In this document: positions 7,579 through 17,078 of the stretch, in pieces
How the letters are laid out: the number at the start of each line of letters is the position of its first letter
Numbering within the stretch: position 1 is the first letter of the stretch
Assembly (NCBI GenBank): GCA_002092835.1
Contig: LVWL01000004.1
Coordinates: forward strand, 1-51,467
DNA: 51,467 nt
Origin: Campylobacter concisus
GTDB taxonomy: Bacteria > Campylobacterota > Campylobacteria > Campylobacterales > Campylobacteraceae
Direction: 5' to 3'
The notes under the pieces: generated by a model
The model's database searches: none
Told to the model about the DNA's origin: nothing
The model's input: the letters and a program-made list of their open reading frames with translations, nothing else
Position numbers and translations under genes: made by a program

Positions 7579-8559
7579 CTAAAAATTTCTAAGCCTAATA
7601 AATACTTTTTTTGCAAAAACAAAAATTTGCGGGAACCCTATAAAAACTGTGCTATATAAAATTTTATAGATTATATTTCTATTGATTTGAAAAACATATT
7701 TTATATTATTTGCTTCTGGGCATATAGCATTTATTTGTTTTTTAAAATCACTTTCAGAATAATCCAAAGTGAATTTTAAAATAGTAGGAATATGAAATTT
7801 AAAATATTCATCAAAAAGATCTTTTTGTATCAAAAAATTCTTTACAGCTCTGCTAAAATCAGCAAAATCATCAAGGGCTTTTTTATTATTTGAAAAACTA
7901 CTAGAAAGTGAATTAGGATTTGTTCTATAGTGATAAAATGGTTTTGCAATATGAGTAATTTTTTTTGCCCAATAAAAAAGCTGTAAATTTACAAAACTAT
8001 CTTCACAATGTGAAAAATGTGGAAATTCAACATTTTCATAAAGCTCTCTTTTAACCAATTTATCACACATGGAAACAGAAATTTCATGAGATAAAATAGC
8101 TTTTACAAAGTTCAAATTAGACTTTGGATGATTTTTTGTATAAAAAAAACTTTTTACAACGCTTTTTTTATTAAATTCTTTAATATAGTCAAAACAAACT
8201 ATGTCTGCATAACTTTTTCTAGCTTCATTAATCAAAGAACTTACCATATCTTTATCGACCCAGTCGTCACTATCTACAAACAAAACATATTTACCACTTG
8301 AAGCATCCAAACCGTATTTTCTAGTAAGACTTGATCCACTATTTTTTATATTGTTGATAATTTTTATATCATCTTTTCTATTTGGGTATCTTTCAATAAT
8401 ATCCTTCAAAATTTTCATAGAACTATCTGGAGTACAATCATTTACAAAAATATACTCTATATTGTTATAGTCTTGCTCTAAAAGCGTAGTTACACACTTT
8501 TTTATATATTTCTCCACATTATAAATAGGCACTATTATGGATATATCATAGTCTTTCAT
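7579..8559 (-). CDS. GT2 glycosyltransferase
   Basis: A 326-aa GT-A glycosyltransferase of family 2. ISIIVPIYNVEKYI is at residues 6-19, the VNDCTPDSS loop at 39-47, and the metal-binding VDSDDW (DXD) at 95-100, all classic for inverting enzymes using nucleotide sugars. The C-terminal third is basic and aromatic with no clear membrane helix, so it is probably peripheral. It lies between two other transferase genes with gaps of 10-21 bases, as part of one transcript. The linkage made is unknown. Confidence 0.88.
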   Translation of the reverse strand: MKDYDISIIVPIYNVEKYIKKCVTTLLEQDYNNIEYIFVNDCTPDSSMKILKDIIERYPNRKDDIKIINNIKNSGSSLTRKYGLDASSGKYVLFVDSDDWVDKDMVSSLINEARKSYADIVCFDYIKEFNKKSVVKSFFYTKNHPKSNLNFVKAILSHEISVSMCDKLVKRELYENVEFPHFSHCEDSFVNLQLFYWAKKITHIAKPFYHYRTNPNSLSSSFSNNKKALDDFADFSRAVKNFLIQKDLFDEYFKFHIPTILKFTLDYSESDFKKQINAICPEANNIKYVFQINRNIIYKILYSTVFIGFPQIFVFAKKVFIRLRNF

Positions 8560-8569
8560 TTATATATCT

Positions 8570-9322
8570 TTATAATTTTCTAAAATTTTTAATAAGTCTT
8601 AAAATAAATAGAGTAGTTTGCACAAATTTATTTTCACCCATAGCTATTTGAACTCTATAAAATTCACAAAGAGTTCCTAACATATCAATGCTACTAACTC
8701 CATCATTTGAAAATTTACCGACAATACTTTTTATAACTTTTATCTTTGCTCCATAATTTGCAGCAGTTAGTACAAATAGCTGATCTGCTACTATTGGAAA
8801 TTTTCTTGAATAGTAACCAAGTTTTTGATGAAGACTTGTGCGATATATTGAGCCTACAGCATGTCCAGAGATGTAGTGAGCTTGTGCCTTTAGCCATCTT
8901 GGTCCACCATTTGGCTCAATTTTGCCATTATTAGTATCAATACAAGCTGTTATTATGTCCACATCATCTCCTATAGCTTTCTTATAATCTTGAATGGCAT
9001 TTGGATAAAGCTCATCATCAGCACCGATAACAAGATAGAATTCTCCATTACAAGCTTTTATACCTCTATTTAAAGCATCATAAATCCCAAAGTCATCGCT
9101 AGAAATCACTTTTATGTTTATCCCATTCATATTTTTTAAAATTTCTAAAGTCTTATCGCTAGACACTCCATCAGAAATGATCCACTCAAAATCTTTATCG
9201 ACTTGCTCTTGTAAACTTTTTATCAATCTAGGCAAGAATTTATCAGCATTATAAGTTGCTGTAATTACGCTAAGTCTTGTGGGTCTTTCTTCATAATTTT
9301 TATAATAAATTTCTTGCAACAC
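8570..9322 (-). CDS. GT2 glycosyltransferase, WcaA/PssD-like
   Basis: A 250-aa GT-A transferase. It has LSVITATYNADKFLPRLI (18-35), WIISDGVSSDKT (47-58), the subgroup motif SDDFGIYDALNRG (75-87) and a DXD-like GADDE (100-104). It would add one sugar to the growing lipid-linked repeat unit. The start codon at 9322 is GTG, preceded by TAAGG seven bases away, the TAA being the rmlB stop; an alternative TTG follows immediately. Tight spacing to rmlB implies co-translation. Donor unknown. Confidence 0.85.
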   Translation of the reverse strand: MLQEIYYKNYEERPTRLSVITATYNADKFLPRLIKSLQEQVDKDFEWIISDGVSSDKTLEILKNMNGINIKVISSDDFGIYDALNRGIKACNGEFYLVIGADDELYPNAIQDYKKAIGDDVDIITACIDTNNGKIEPNGGPRWLKAQAHYISGHAVGSIYRTSLHQKLGYYSRKFPIVADQLFVLTAANYGAKIKVIKSIVGKFSNDGVSSIDMLGTLCEFYRVQIAMGENKFVQTTLFILRLIKNFRKL

Positions 9323-9331
9323 TAATAGGCC

Positions 9332-10357
9332 TTAATACACACATTGATACTTTCTTAAATACCACTTGATAGTTTTCACTATTCCGCTATCAAAATTCTC
9401 ATCTGCTCTCCATCCTAGATCATTTTCTATCTTACTCGCATCAATAGCATATCTCCTATCATGTCCAGCTCTATCTTTCACAAATGTGACTAAATCCTTA
9501 TATGAGAAATTTGAAATCGGTACCTCTTTGTCCAAAATAGTTGTAATGACATTAACTATTTCTATATTGGTCTTTTCGTTTCTTCCTCCAATATTATATG
9601 TTTCACCACTTTTTCCGCCATGAAATACAGCGTCTATTCCTTTACAGTGATCAAGCACATATAACCAATCCCTTACATTTTTGCCATCACCATAGACTGG
9701 TATTGGCTTTTTTTCAAGAGCATTTTTTATAATTATCGGTATAAATTTCTCGTTGTGTTGCTTTGGGCCATAGTTATTTGAACAATTTGTAATTACCGTA
9801 TTTAGTCCATATGTCTCATGATATGATCTAACTATCATATCAGATGAGGCCTTAGATGCTGAATACGGAGAATTCGGTGCATACGGTGTTCTTTCGGTAA
9901 ATAGTTCATCTGGATCAAGGCCAAGGGTTCCATAAACCTCATCTGTGCTAATATGATGAAATCTCGAGTTTTTATACTCCTCCTTATAGCTAAACGGGCC
10001 TTTCATCCAATGTTTATAAGCCACATCTACCAAGGTAAAAGTTCCATTTATATTTGTCTGTATAAATACGTCTGGACTTTTTATTGAGTTGTCCACATGA
10101 GATTCAGCAGCAAAATGAATAACACTCTTCACATCATATTCTTTAAATATAAATTCTACCAATCCTCTATTACAAATATCTCCTTTGATAAATTTATAAT
10201 TTTGATTTTTTTCGCACTCTTTTAAATTTTCTAAATTCCCCGCATATGTCAGAAGATCCAAAATTACCAATCGATAGTATGGATGCTTCTCTAAAAAATA
10301 CGGTACGAAGTTTGACCCTATGAAGCCGGCACCGCCAGTTACTAAAATGGTTTTCAT
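9332..10357 (-). CDS. rmlB: dTDP-glucose 4,6-dehydratase
   Basis: A 341-aa extended SDR enzyme that converts dTDP-glucose to dTDP-4-keto-6-deoxyglucose, the branch point for dTDP-rhamnose and dTDP-3-amino sugars. NAD-binding GGAGFIG is at residues 8-14, the STDEVYG active-site segment at 137-143 and the catalytic Tyr165-SAS-Lys169. It overlaps the rmlA stop by four bases (ATGA). No rmlC or rmlD is present, and fdtA and fdtB lie upstream, so the product probably goes to a 3-amino-3,6-dideoxyhexose rather than rhamnose. Confidence 0.95.
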   Translation of the reverse strand: MKTILVTGGAGFIGSNFVPYFLEKHPYYRLVILDLLTYAGNLENLKECEKNQNYKFIKGDICNRGLVEFIFKEYDVKSVIHFAAESHVDNSIKSPDVFIQTNINGTFTLVDVAYKHWMKGPFSYKEEYKNSRFHHISTDEVYGTLGLDPDELFTERTPYAPNSPYSASKASSDMIVRSYHETYGLNTVITNCSNNYGPKQHNEKFIPIIIKNALEKKPIPVYGDGKNVRDWLYVLDHCKGIDAVFHGGKSGETYNIGGRNEKTNIEIVNVITTILDKEVPISNFSYKDLVTFVKDRAGHDRRYAIDASKIENDLGWRADENFDSGIVKTIKWYLRKYQCVY

Positions 10358-11229
10358 GTATTAGCTACCTTTAGAAGATATTTCCCATAGCTATTTTTAG
10401 ATAACTCGTTTCCTAACGCTATTAGCTGTTCTTTTGAAATATACCCCTTTTTATAAGCTATCTCTTCTATACAAGCTATTTTCAGCCCTTGCCTTTTTTC
10501 TATTACCTCTATAAAATTACTAGCTTCCAGCAAACTTTCATGCGTTCCGGTATCAAGCCATGCATACCCCCTACCTAAAACCTCTACATATAGTTTTTCT
10601 TGCCTTAAATACTCTTGATTTATAGTAGTTATTTCCAACTCACCTCTACCTGACGGCTTAACATTTTTAGCTATTTGCACGACGTCATTTGGATAAAAAT
10701 ACAAACCTATTACAGCATAGTTACTCTTTGGGCTCTTTGGTTTTTCCTCAATGCTTATAGCCTTTTTATTTTTATCAAATTCAACAACGCCATAAGCCGA
10801 TGCATCATCGACGTAATAACCAAACACAACTCCCTTTTTATCATTTTCTACTTTTTGTTTGCTATTTTCAAGTAGTTTTATTAGACCTTCGCCATATATG
10901 AGATTATCACCAAGTACCAAACAAACGTCATCATTTCCTATAAATTTTTCACCTATTATAAAAGCTTCTGCAAGTCCATTTGGATGATTTTGTATGGCAT
11001 ACTGGATATCTAATCCTAAACCGCTTCCATCTCCGAATATATCCTTAAATCTATCTATATCTTTTGGAGTGGAAATGATCAAAATTTCTTTGATATTAGC
11101 AAGCATAAGTACTGACAATGGATAATAGATCATTGGCTTATTGTAAATTGGCAACAACTGCTTAACTATACCCTTTGTAATTGGATAAAGCCTGGTTCCG
11201 CTTCCACCGGCTAAAATTATTCCTTTCAT
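10354..11229 (-). CDS. rmlA: glucose-1-phosphate thymidylyltransferase
   Basis: A 291-aa nucleotidyltransferase making dTDP-glucose from Glc-1-P and dTTP, the first step of the dTDP-sugar branch. The signature [11 protein letters not shown] is at residues 8-18, followed by [16 protein letters not shown], and [20 protein letters not shown] holds the sugar-binding region. Length and motifs are typical. It overlaps fdtB by an ATGA junction at its 5' end and rmlB at its 3' end, so the steps of the pathway are translationally coupled. Confidence 0.95.
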   Translation of the reverse strand: MKGIILAGGSGTRLYPITKGIVKQLLPIYNKPMIYYPLSVLMLANIKEILIISTPKDIDRFKDIFGDGSGLGLDIQYAIQNHPNGLAEAFIIGEKFIGNDDVCLVLGDNLIYGEGLIKLLENSKQKVENDKKGVVFGYYVDDASAYGVVEFDKNKKAISIEEKPKSPKSNYAVIGLYFYPNDVVQIAKNVKPSGRGELEITTINQEYLRQEKLYVEVLGRGYAWLDTGTHESLLEASNFIEVIEKRQGLKIACIEEIAYKKGYISKEQLIALGNELSKNSYGKYLLKVANT

Positions 11230-12311
11230 TTATGCCACCTATTCATAATATCGCAAATTTTTAATATATCTTCTTCCTTATGAAAATAAGATATAGGTAA
11301 ACTTAAGGTCGTATTATGTATCTCTTCGCTTATTGGGTACTGGCCTTCTATTATGCCCTGCATAGATTTTTGTCTATGTGGTGGTAATGGATAATGTATT
11401 TCGGTTTTTACTTCATTTTCAAGAAGATAATTTTTTAGTTCATCTCTATTTTTATGTCTAACATTGAATATATGATAAACATCAAAATAATCCCTATCCA
11501 CAACAGGTTTTATAAACCTATCATCCAAATTTTCTATATAGATTTTTGCTAGCTCTCTTTTATGATTTGTAATTTCATCTAAAATTTCAAGTTTGGCTGA
11601 TAAAAAGCCAGCTTGAATTTCATCTAATCTTGAGTTATAGCCTAGTTCATCATTATAGTATTTTATAGCAGAGCCGTAGTTTCTAAGAGATCGAAATATC
11701 TTTGCTAAATTCTCATCATTTGTAGTGATAGCTCCGGCATCACCCAATGCCCCTAAATTTTTTGTTGGATAAAAACTAAAACATCCTATACCAAAACTAC
11801 CAACAATTTTGTTCTTAAATTTAGCTCCGTGCGCCTGTGCCACATCTTCGATTATCTTTAAATCATACTTATTTGCAATAGAGCAAATTTTATCCATATC
11901 ACAAGCTTTGCCATATAGATGTACGACTATAATCGCTCTTGTGTTTTTAGTTATTTTTTCTTCAATTCTATTTGGATCTATATTATATGTATTTATATCA
12001 GGCTCAACCAAAATAGGTTTAAATCCATTTCTAACAATTGCCAAAATAGTTGCTATATACGTATTAGACGGTACTATTATCTCACTATTTTTAGGAAAAT
12101 TACATGCGTCTATCGCCAAGATTAGAGCATCAAGGCCGCTTGCAACCCCTATGCAGTGTCTTACATTACAAAAAGAGGCAAAACTTTCTTCAAATTTTTT
12201 TACTTGATCTCCTAGAATAAACCAACCGCTATTTAGGAAATCATTAAAACTCTCTTTATACTTATTAAATAACTTTTCATTCGCTAGTTTTAAATTTTCG
12301 TACTCAATCAT
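11226..12311 (-). CDS. fdtB: DegT-type sugar aminotransferase (FdtB/QdtB-like)
   Basis: A 361-aa PLP-dependent aminotransferase of the DegT/DnrJ/EryC1 family. The PLP lysine is K184 in [15 protein letters not shown] and the ring-binding Asp is in [10 protein letters not shown] (about 154-163). Beside the FdtA-type isomerase and rmlA/rmlB it should aminate dTDP-3-keto-6-deoxyhexose to dTDP-3-amino-3,6-dideoxyhexose (Fuc3N or Qui3N). Its ATG directly follows the fdtA stop. Which epimer is made depends on the isomerase and cannot be read here. The acetyltransferase that usually follows (FdtC/QdtC) is absent. Confidence 0.85.
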   Translation of the reverse strand: MIEYENLKLANEKLFNKYKESFNDFLNSGWFILGDQVKKFEESFASFCNVRHCIGVASGLDALILAIDACNFPKNSEIIVPSNTYIATILAIVRNGFKPILVEPDINTYNIDPNRIEEKITKNTRAIIVVHLYGKACDMDKICSIANKYDLKIIEDVAQAHGAKFKNKIVGSFGIGCFSFYPTKNLGALGDAGAITTNDENLAKIFRSLRNYGSAIKYYNDELGYNSRLDEIQAGFLSAKLEILDEITNHKRELAKIYIENLDDRFIKPVVDRDYFDVYHIFNVRHKNRDELKNYLLENEVKTEIHYPLPPHRQKSMQGIIEGQYPISEEIHNTTLSLPISYFHKEEDILKICDIMNRWHK

Positions 12312-12671
12312 TCAATACTCCTCGCTAACATAATCATCTTTATTATAAAACTCTGAGGCAAAAACTAACAGAGTAGAGCCTTTCGTAAATTTATCCATAG
12401 TATGCCAATCTTCTGGCTTGAGCAACAAGCACTTTGAAGGGCTATCTAGTAAAAATATTTCTTTTTTTAGTCCGTCGTTGACATATACTTCGCAACTTCC
12501 ATCAAGACATATTAAAGCTTGGATAGTCTTTTTATGCCTATGGCCGCCCCTTTTTTGAGTCACGCCATATATGCAATAAAATCTCTTTATCTCAAATGGA
12601 AGTAGCTTTTCCATGACAGTAAGCCCACCTCTTTCATCTTTAAATGTTGGCAAATCGATAACATAAGCCAT
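12312..12671 (-). CDS. fdtA: dTDP-4-keto-6-deoxyglucose 3,4-ketoisomerase (FdtA/QdtA-like)
   Basis: A 119-aa single-domain cupin. The pattern DERGGLTVMEKLLPFEIKRF at the N-terminus, GGHRHKKTIQALICLDG with its conserved histidines (about 43-47) and the C-terminal LKPEDWHTMD match the FdtA/QdtA/WxcM-C family, which moves the keto group from C4 to C3. The stop codon abuts the fdtB ATG. FdtA and QdtA differ only in C4 stereochemistry, so Fuc3N versus Qui3N is open. Confidence 0.85.
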   Translation of the reverse strand: MAYVIDLPTFKDERGGLTVMEKLLPFEIKRFYCIYGVTQKRGGHRHKKTIQALICLDGSCEVYVNDGLKKEIFLLDSPSKCLLLKPEDWHTMDKFTKGSTLLVFASEFYNKDDYVSEEY

Positions 12672-13622
12672 TCATAGTCCTAAAATATATTTTTTATCAT
12701 AAACATTATAAGTATTTTTTATCAATCTTTTAACTTTTACAAGTGGTGTTTTCCAGCTTTTTTTAAGTTTTATAGTACCATGAAAATCATATTTATACCC
12801 TAGCTCTTCCAGCCTGCCTTTTATATCTTCTAAATGAGATAGATATGGCTTGTATAAATTTTTTAAATCAAATTTTCTTAGTTTATAGCTTCCAAATTCT
12901 AATTTATTATTTTCTAAAAACTTAAAACCATGAAAATGATAAAAAATTAGCTCAAATTCTTTTTTAGAAAGATCATATTGTTGGATATTCCAGGGCGCAA
13001 CCCCACCGCCTAAATTTTTTAAAGAGTAGACTCCGTTAAATCTATTTAACCAATCATCTAAATATTTTTGATCGCCGAATTTGCCATTTTCAAACCTAGC
13101 ATAGCACCACTCATTACAAGCATTTCTCCACCAGTTTAGTACTTCCATTCCATTTTTATCATTTTTAAAAGTCATAAACTGTACGCAGTAAATCCCGCTA
13201 GTTTTACTTTGATCATATTCTTTAGTATATCTATGCTCTGTGATTAAAACAGACTTTTCACCCAGCTCCTCGATGAGTACGGCTGGATTTGAGAAAAAAT
13301 ATAAATCTGCATCAAGATACGTACAACTACTAAGATTATATTTTTCTATGCAGTACTTAATAATCGAAGGTGTACAAGTCCAGCAATATTCGCCTGGTGT
13401 TCTACTTTTTTTTATATTTAAAAGTTCATCATCTTCAAATTCTTCAAGCTGAATTATTGTTGCTGCTTCTAATTTTAACTCTTTTAGAACTTTGCAGCTT
13501 CTATCATCAAAAGAAAAAATATATAGATGAAATTTATCGCTATTCTTTTTAAGGGACTCATACATAGCTAAGCCACGAGTTAGATAATTGCTATCAAAAA
13601 GAGTACAGTAGTTATATGTCAT
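12672..13622 (-). CDS. putative GT-A glycosyltransferase (GT8-like)
   Basis: A 316-aa protein. YNYCTLFDSNYLTRGLAMYESL at the start and the DXD-type CTYLDADLYFFSNP (about 100-113) are typical of GT8-like and related nucleotide-sugar transferases. PGEYCWTCTPSIIKYC and the late HFHGFKF segment also fit this group, which is common in O-antigen and capsule loci. A basic C-terminus suggests membrane association. It is contiguous with fdtA and the methyltransferase, with no intergenic bases. It could transfer the 3-amino sugar, but that is only inferred from position. Confidence 0.7.
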   Translation of the reverse strand: MTYNYCTLFDSNYLTRGLAMYESLKKNSDKFHLYIFSFDDRSCKVLKELKLEAATIIQLEEFEDDELLNIKKSRTPGEYCWTCTPSIIKYCIEKYNLSSCTYLDADLYFFSNPAVLIEELGEKSVLITEHRYTKEYDQSKTSGIYCVQFMTFKNDKNGMEVLNWWRNACNEWCYARFENGKFGDQKYLDDWLNRFNGVYSLKNLGGGVAPWNIQQYDLSKKEFELIFYHFHGFKFLENNKLEFGSYKLRKFDLKNLYKPYLSHLEDIKGRLEELGYKYDFHGTIKLKKSWKTPLVKVKRLIKNTYNVYDKKYILGL

Positions 13623-14417
13623 TTAAAGTCCTTTTAAAATATATCCTTTGAAATAGTAATCTTCACACTTCCCGTCTAAGGCATCATACTCTTCAACAAC
13701 AACATATCCCTGGTCTTTTAAAAAAAGCAATAACTCGTTTTCTTCAAAAAACCAGCATGGGTAACTGGCATCATAAATTTGAGGTGGAACCATTTGTAGT
13801 CTGATTTGCCTCTTTTTTGCAAAAGGAGTTCTATCTATCAAAATAAAATCAAAACTATTTTTTAATATACTCTTCATCAATTCATAAGGCTTTTCAATAT
13901 ACTGTAAAACACTTGATAAAACTAAAATATTTGGATTCTGTTCTTTCTTACAAGTTTCTATATCATAATAGAATTTTAGCCTACTATCTTTAAAATCTTT
14001 TTTACCAACGTCAACAAAATGCTTTTGCTCAACAATACTCCAAGAAACTTCATCAATTTCATCTAAGAATTTTTTATTTTGAAAATAGGTGCTTCCTAAA
14101 CTTCCACCAAAGTCAAGCACCCTAAGCTCTCCTTTGGATTTTACACAAGCATACATTAGTCCAGCTAGTAGTGGCCAAGAATATTGGATCTTATCAAATA
14201 TTACGCTGTCTCTCTCAAAGACAGCTTCTTTGTTTTTAACCTTTAAAAGAGAGGCTCTGACCTTTTGGAGTATTTCTTTGCTATCATAGCCAATGGATAC
14301 CTTTTTGGCTTCTTCCCAAGTACTATAGCTACCCTTCCAGCCGTACTTGTTTGGCCTTAATCTCTTTAGAAGATTACACAAAATGGGTGGAATTAAACTC
14401 TTAATAAATTGTCTCAT
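13623..14417 (-). CDS. SAM-dependent methyltransferase, TIGR04325-like
   Basis: A 264-aa protein with the YGWKGSYSTWEEAKKVSIGYDS opening that I associate with the TIGR04325 methyltransferase family of polysaccharide loci, then LRVLDFGGSLGSTYF as SAM motif I near residue 105 and LVLSSVLQYIEKP as the post-motif segment. Likely role: O- or N-methylation of a sugar in the glycan. It overlaps the upstream transferase by four bases (ATGA) and abuts the next gene. Substrate unknown. Confidence 0.75.
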   Translation of the reverse strand: MRQFIKSLIPPILCNLLKRLRPNKYGWKGSYSTWEEAKKVSIGYDSKEILQKVRASLLKVKNKEAVFERDSVIFDKIQYSWPLLAGLMYACVKSKGELRVLDFGGSLGSTYFQNKKFLDEIDEVSWSIVEQKHFVDVGKKDFKDSRLKFYYDIETCKKEQNPNILVLSSVLQYIEKPYELMKSILKNSFDFILIDRTPFAKKRQIRLQMVPPQIYDASYPCWFFEENELLLFLKDQGYVVVEEYDALDGKCEDYYFKGYILKGL

Positions 14418-15343
14418 AATTTAATTAGTCTCTTTACTTTTAATAATATTCTTTGTATCAAATTTGGATTTATTTTCTTAAAAAATATCTCAAATTTTTT
14501 TCTAGCAGTTAAATCTTCTTTAATGTCTATTTTATCAATTACAATGTTTTTATTTAAATCTATATCAAATAAATTAGTTTTAATCTTGCAATGGGTTGCC
14601 TGACTATCAAATCCAATATTTTGAACATAGCTTTTTCCTGGGTAAAGAGTTAACATGCCATTTAAGAAGGTACTAGCATACCATCTAATAGCCCATGAAT
14701 TATTTTTTCCTACAATTTGAGACTTTAGCATCTTGACAAATCCATAGCTACCATTAAAATCTATCTCTTTTTCAAGCTTTAGTTTTCTTATTTCATCTAA
14801 TAACTTTTGTCCATTTGGCTCAAAAATACTCCATTTATCACTCCAAGTGGCCCATCCCCAACAATCAGCTCCCTTGATAAAAAAAGTTTCAGGAAGGCTA
14901 TCTATAGGATAAATATATCCGTGAATAGAAGCAACTCTTGGCTCGTCCTTGTATAGCTCTAATCCTTTGTTCATAAAACTTAAAAAATAAGGACTTGTGA
15001 TCAAATCATCTTCAAGAACTATTATCCTACCATACTCGTTTACAATCTTTGTAACACCGTCTATTATATTGCTAGCCAGACCAAAATTTCTTTCTCTTTG
15101 TATTATGGTAACCTTTTTAAATCCATTTACTTTTTTTATATATTCTCTTACTTCTGCAACTTTTATTTCATCATTTCGACTTTTGGCTGCATCTGAGTAT
15201 ATAAATATTTCACTTTGATTAGCCAGCTCATTCGCTAATAAGGCTTCTAATGTTTGTTTGGTATGATCAAGACGATTATATACAAATAATACTATGGGTG
15301 CTAAATTATCCAACTTTAAGCTATCCTTCCGTTTCTGAATCAT
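14414..15343 (-). CDS. GT-A glycosyltransferase
   Basis: A 309-aa transferase. APIVLFVYNRLDHTKQTLEALL, then FGLASNIIDGV, the DXD site IVLEDDLITSPYFL and the GADCWGWATWSDKW segment identify a GT2-like family found in O-antigen clusters. It is the first gene of a tightly packed ten-gene block ending at 6427 and follows a 293-bp gap, so it probably has its own promoter. Sugar specificity unknown. Confidence 0.8.
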   Translation of the reverse strand: MIQKRKDSLKLDNLAPIVLFVYNRLDHTKQTLEALLANELANQSEIFIYSDAAKSRNDEIKVAEVREYIKKVNGFKKVTIIQRERNFGLASNIIDGVTKIVNEYGRIIVLEDDLITSPYFLSFMNKGLELYKDEPRVASIHGYIYPIDSLPETFFIKGADCWGWATWSDKWSIFEPNGQKLLDEIRKLKLEKEIDFNGSYGFVKMLKSQIVGKNNSWAIRWYASTFLNGMLTLYPGKSYVQNIGFDSQATHCKIKTNLFDIDLNKNIVIDKIDIKEDLTARKKFEIFFKKINPNLIQRILLKVKRLIKL

Positions 15344-15636
15344 AATGTATAACTTTTATATTTTTAATAAACTCTTTAGTATAGTTTTTGCAATAAGCAC
15401 TTTTACTCCATTATATATAAATAGTTAATTTTATATATTTTTAAATGTTATTCTGATTGTCTACCAATTTAAAATAACTACTTTTGATTTTTTAAATCTT
15501 ATCCCTAGTTTATTGTTTTTTATTTTTAGTTCTAAATATTAATCTAGAAAATTATTTAAAAATTCAATAATATTTTACCTTGTTGTTTTTAGTTAAATCT
15601 TTCTCGAAATTTATTTCACTATAATTTCCTATATTC
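15344..15636 (-). promoter_or_regulatory. AT-rich spacer with candidate promoter
   Basis: The largest gene-free gap inside the glycan locus. No ORF or gene remnant can be read on either strand. On the minus strand a TATAAT hexamer (attata at 15410-15415 on plus) lies about 67 bases ahead of the ATG at 15343, so the downstream ten-gene block may have its own promoter. No clear terminator was found for the gene ending at 15637. Confidence 0.4.
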
Positions 15637-17022
15637 TTATTTAAGTAAATCTTCAAACAATAAATCAAAATTATTATTTTGATTATTTTCAACCTCATAA
15701 TAATAATTTTCAATAATCAAATCTAAATTATCATAATCAGGTTGGTATCCATTTTTTAGAATTTCTAATGCTTTTTTACAATCATCATCATTTTTTATAT
15801 CGAAAATCCCATTTACTTTGGTTAAAGCTGATGTATTTTGAGAAAAAGCAATGAAAGGCTTTCTCATTATTAGAGACTCAAGAAATATAGTTCCGCCTAT
15901 AGACGAAGTGGCTATTGAGTTTTCCAGAAGAAGCCTACTAGGTATATTGCTTTTTATTAAATATGTATTTGGTAAATTTTTAATCTCATCATAAAATCTT
16001 TTTGTTTTAAACTTATGTAAAGTAGCTAAAAAATAATACGTTGTTTCATTATTTAGATTTTGATGCTGATGAGGATGTTCTTTTACATACAATTTCCACC
16101 CATTTGGCAAATTTTGAGATATTGTCTTTATGGCAACTAGTTGGTTAGCAAAAGTTGTTCTAGCAAGTGTTGCAGCCTCTGGCTCCATATGAAGCGAGTA
16201 GTAAACATATTTTTGAGATGGATCAAAATCGATACACAAGCTACTATAATAACTATAAATTTTTTTTGAAAATAGAAACCCATTAAAATACTCCCACCAA
16301 TCAACAAAAAATGAATGATGTGTGACTTTGTATTTACCCATTATGTACAAAATAAATGTAGGAAGTAAGAATCCGCCAATTTTTTCTAATACTTTTAATA
16401 TTATTTCTTTAAAACGTACTTTTTTGGCAGGCTTTTTATCTGAGATTAGTTTAGAATTGAATAAAAAGTCTTTTATATTAATTTCTTTTAAATTATACTT
16501 TTTAAAATCTATCTTAATATACTCTTTTTCTACATAATTTAATATAGAATTAGAAACAATATTGCCATTATATAGACTTGTTTCTAGTAAAAATACACGC
16601 TTATTATAATACTTTGCAACATCAAAAATAACAGAATCAAAAAGTCCACCAAATTCTAAAGTAGAAGAAAATACTGCATCTATTTTTTCATTTTTAAATC
16701 TATCCATCCAAAACGATAATGCACAATAATATAAATATTGTTGTGCATTTAGATCACTTGTAACTCTAGAAAAAAAATGTTCTACTTTTAATTGTGTATT
16801 TCTAAAATTCTCAATGATAGAATAATCTAGTTTTATATTTTGTTTAGTATAATATTCATTTACTTCGTACCATGATAAAACAATAGGTATATTATACTTT
16901 TCCTGTATATTTATAACATCACTCTTTGAGCCCACTATTAATGTATCAATTTGCAATACATTTGACCTAATCACCGAATGCACTACATTGCAATCTAAAT
17001 CAATTAAAATAATTTTTCTCAT
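15637..17022 (-). CDS. putative GT-B transferase with KEHP motif
   Basis: A 461-aa protein with no recognisable N-terminal family signature. The C-terminal half carries WKLYVKEHPHQHQN and later SIATSSIGGTIFLESLIMRKPFIAFS, a pattern shared with capsule/Kdo-type and nonulosonate transferases of GT-B fold. It lies directly after ptmA, the last legionaminic-acid gene, so it is a candidate CMP-legionaminate transferase. It is clearly more AT-rich than the ptm genes, suggesting a separate origin. The assignment as a glycosyltransferase is moderate and the donor is inferred only from position. Confidence 0.55.
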   Translation of the reverse strand: MRKIILIDLDCNVVHSVIRSNVLQIDTLIVGSKSDVINIQEKYNIPIVLSWYEVNEYYTKQNIKLDYSIIENFRNTQLKVEHFFSRVTSDLNAQQYLYYCALSFWMDRFKNEKIDAVFSSTLEFGGLFDSVIFDVAKYYNKRVFLLETSLYNGNIVSNSILNYVEKEYIKIDFKKYNLKEINIKDFLFNSKLISDKKPAKKVRFKEIILKVLEKIGGFLLPTFILYIMGKYKVTHHSFFVDWWEYFNGFLFSKKIYSYYSSLCIDFDPSQKYVYYSLHMEPEAATLARTTFANQLVAIKTISQNLPNGWKLYVKEHPHQHQNLNNETTYYFLATLHKFKTKRFYDEIKNLPNTYLIKSNIPSRLLLENSIATSSIGGTIFLESLIMRKPFIAFSQNTSALTKVNGIFDIKNDDDCKKALEILKNGYQPDYDNLDLIIENYYYEVENNQNNNFDLLFEDLLK

Positions 17023-17078
17023 TTTAATAACCCATTTTACTAATCATAACAACCATAGTATAATTTAAATTCATTTCT

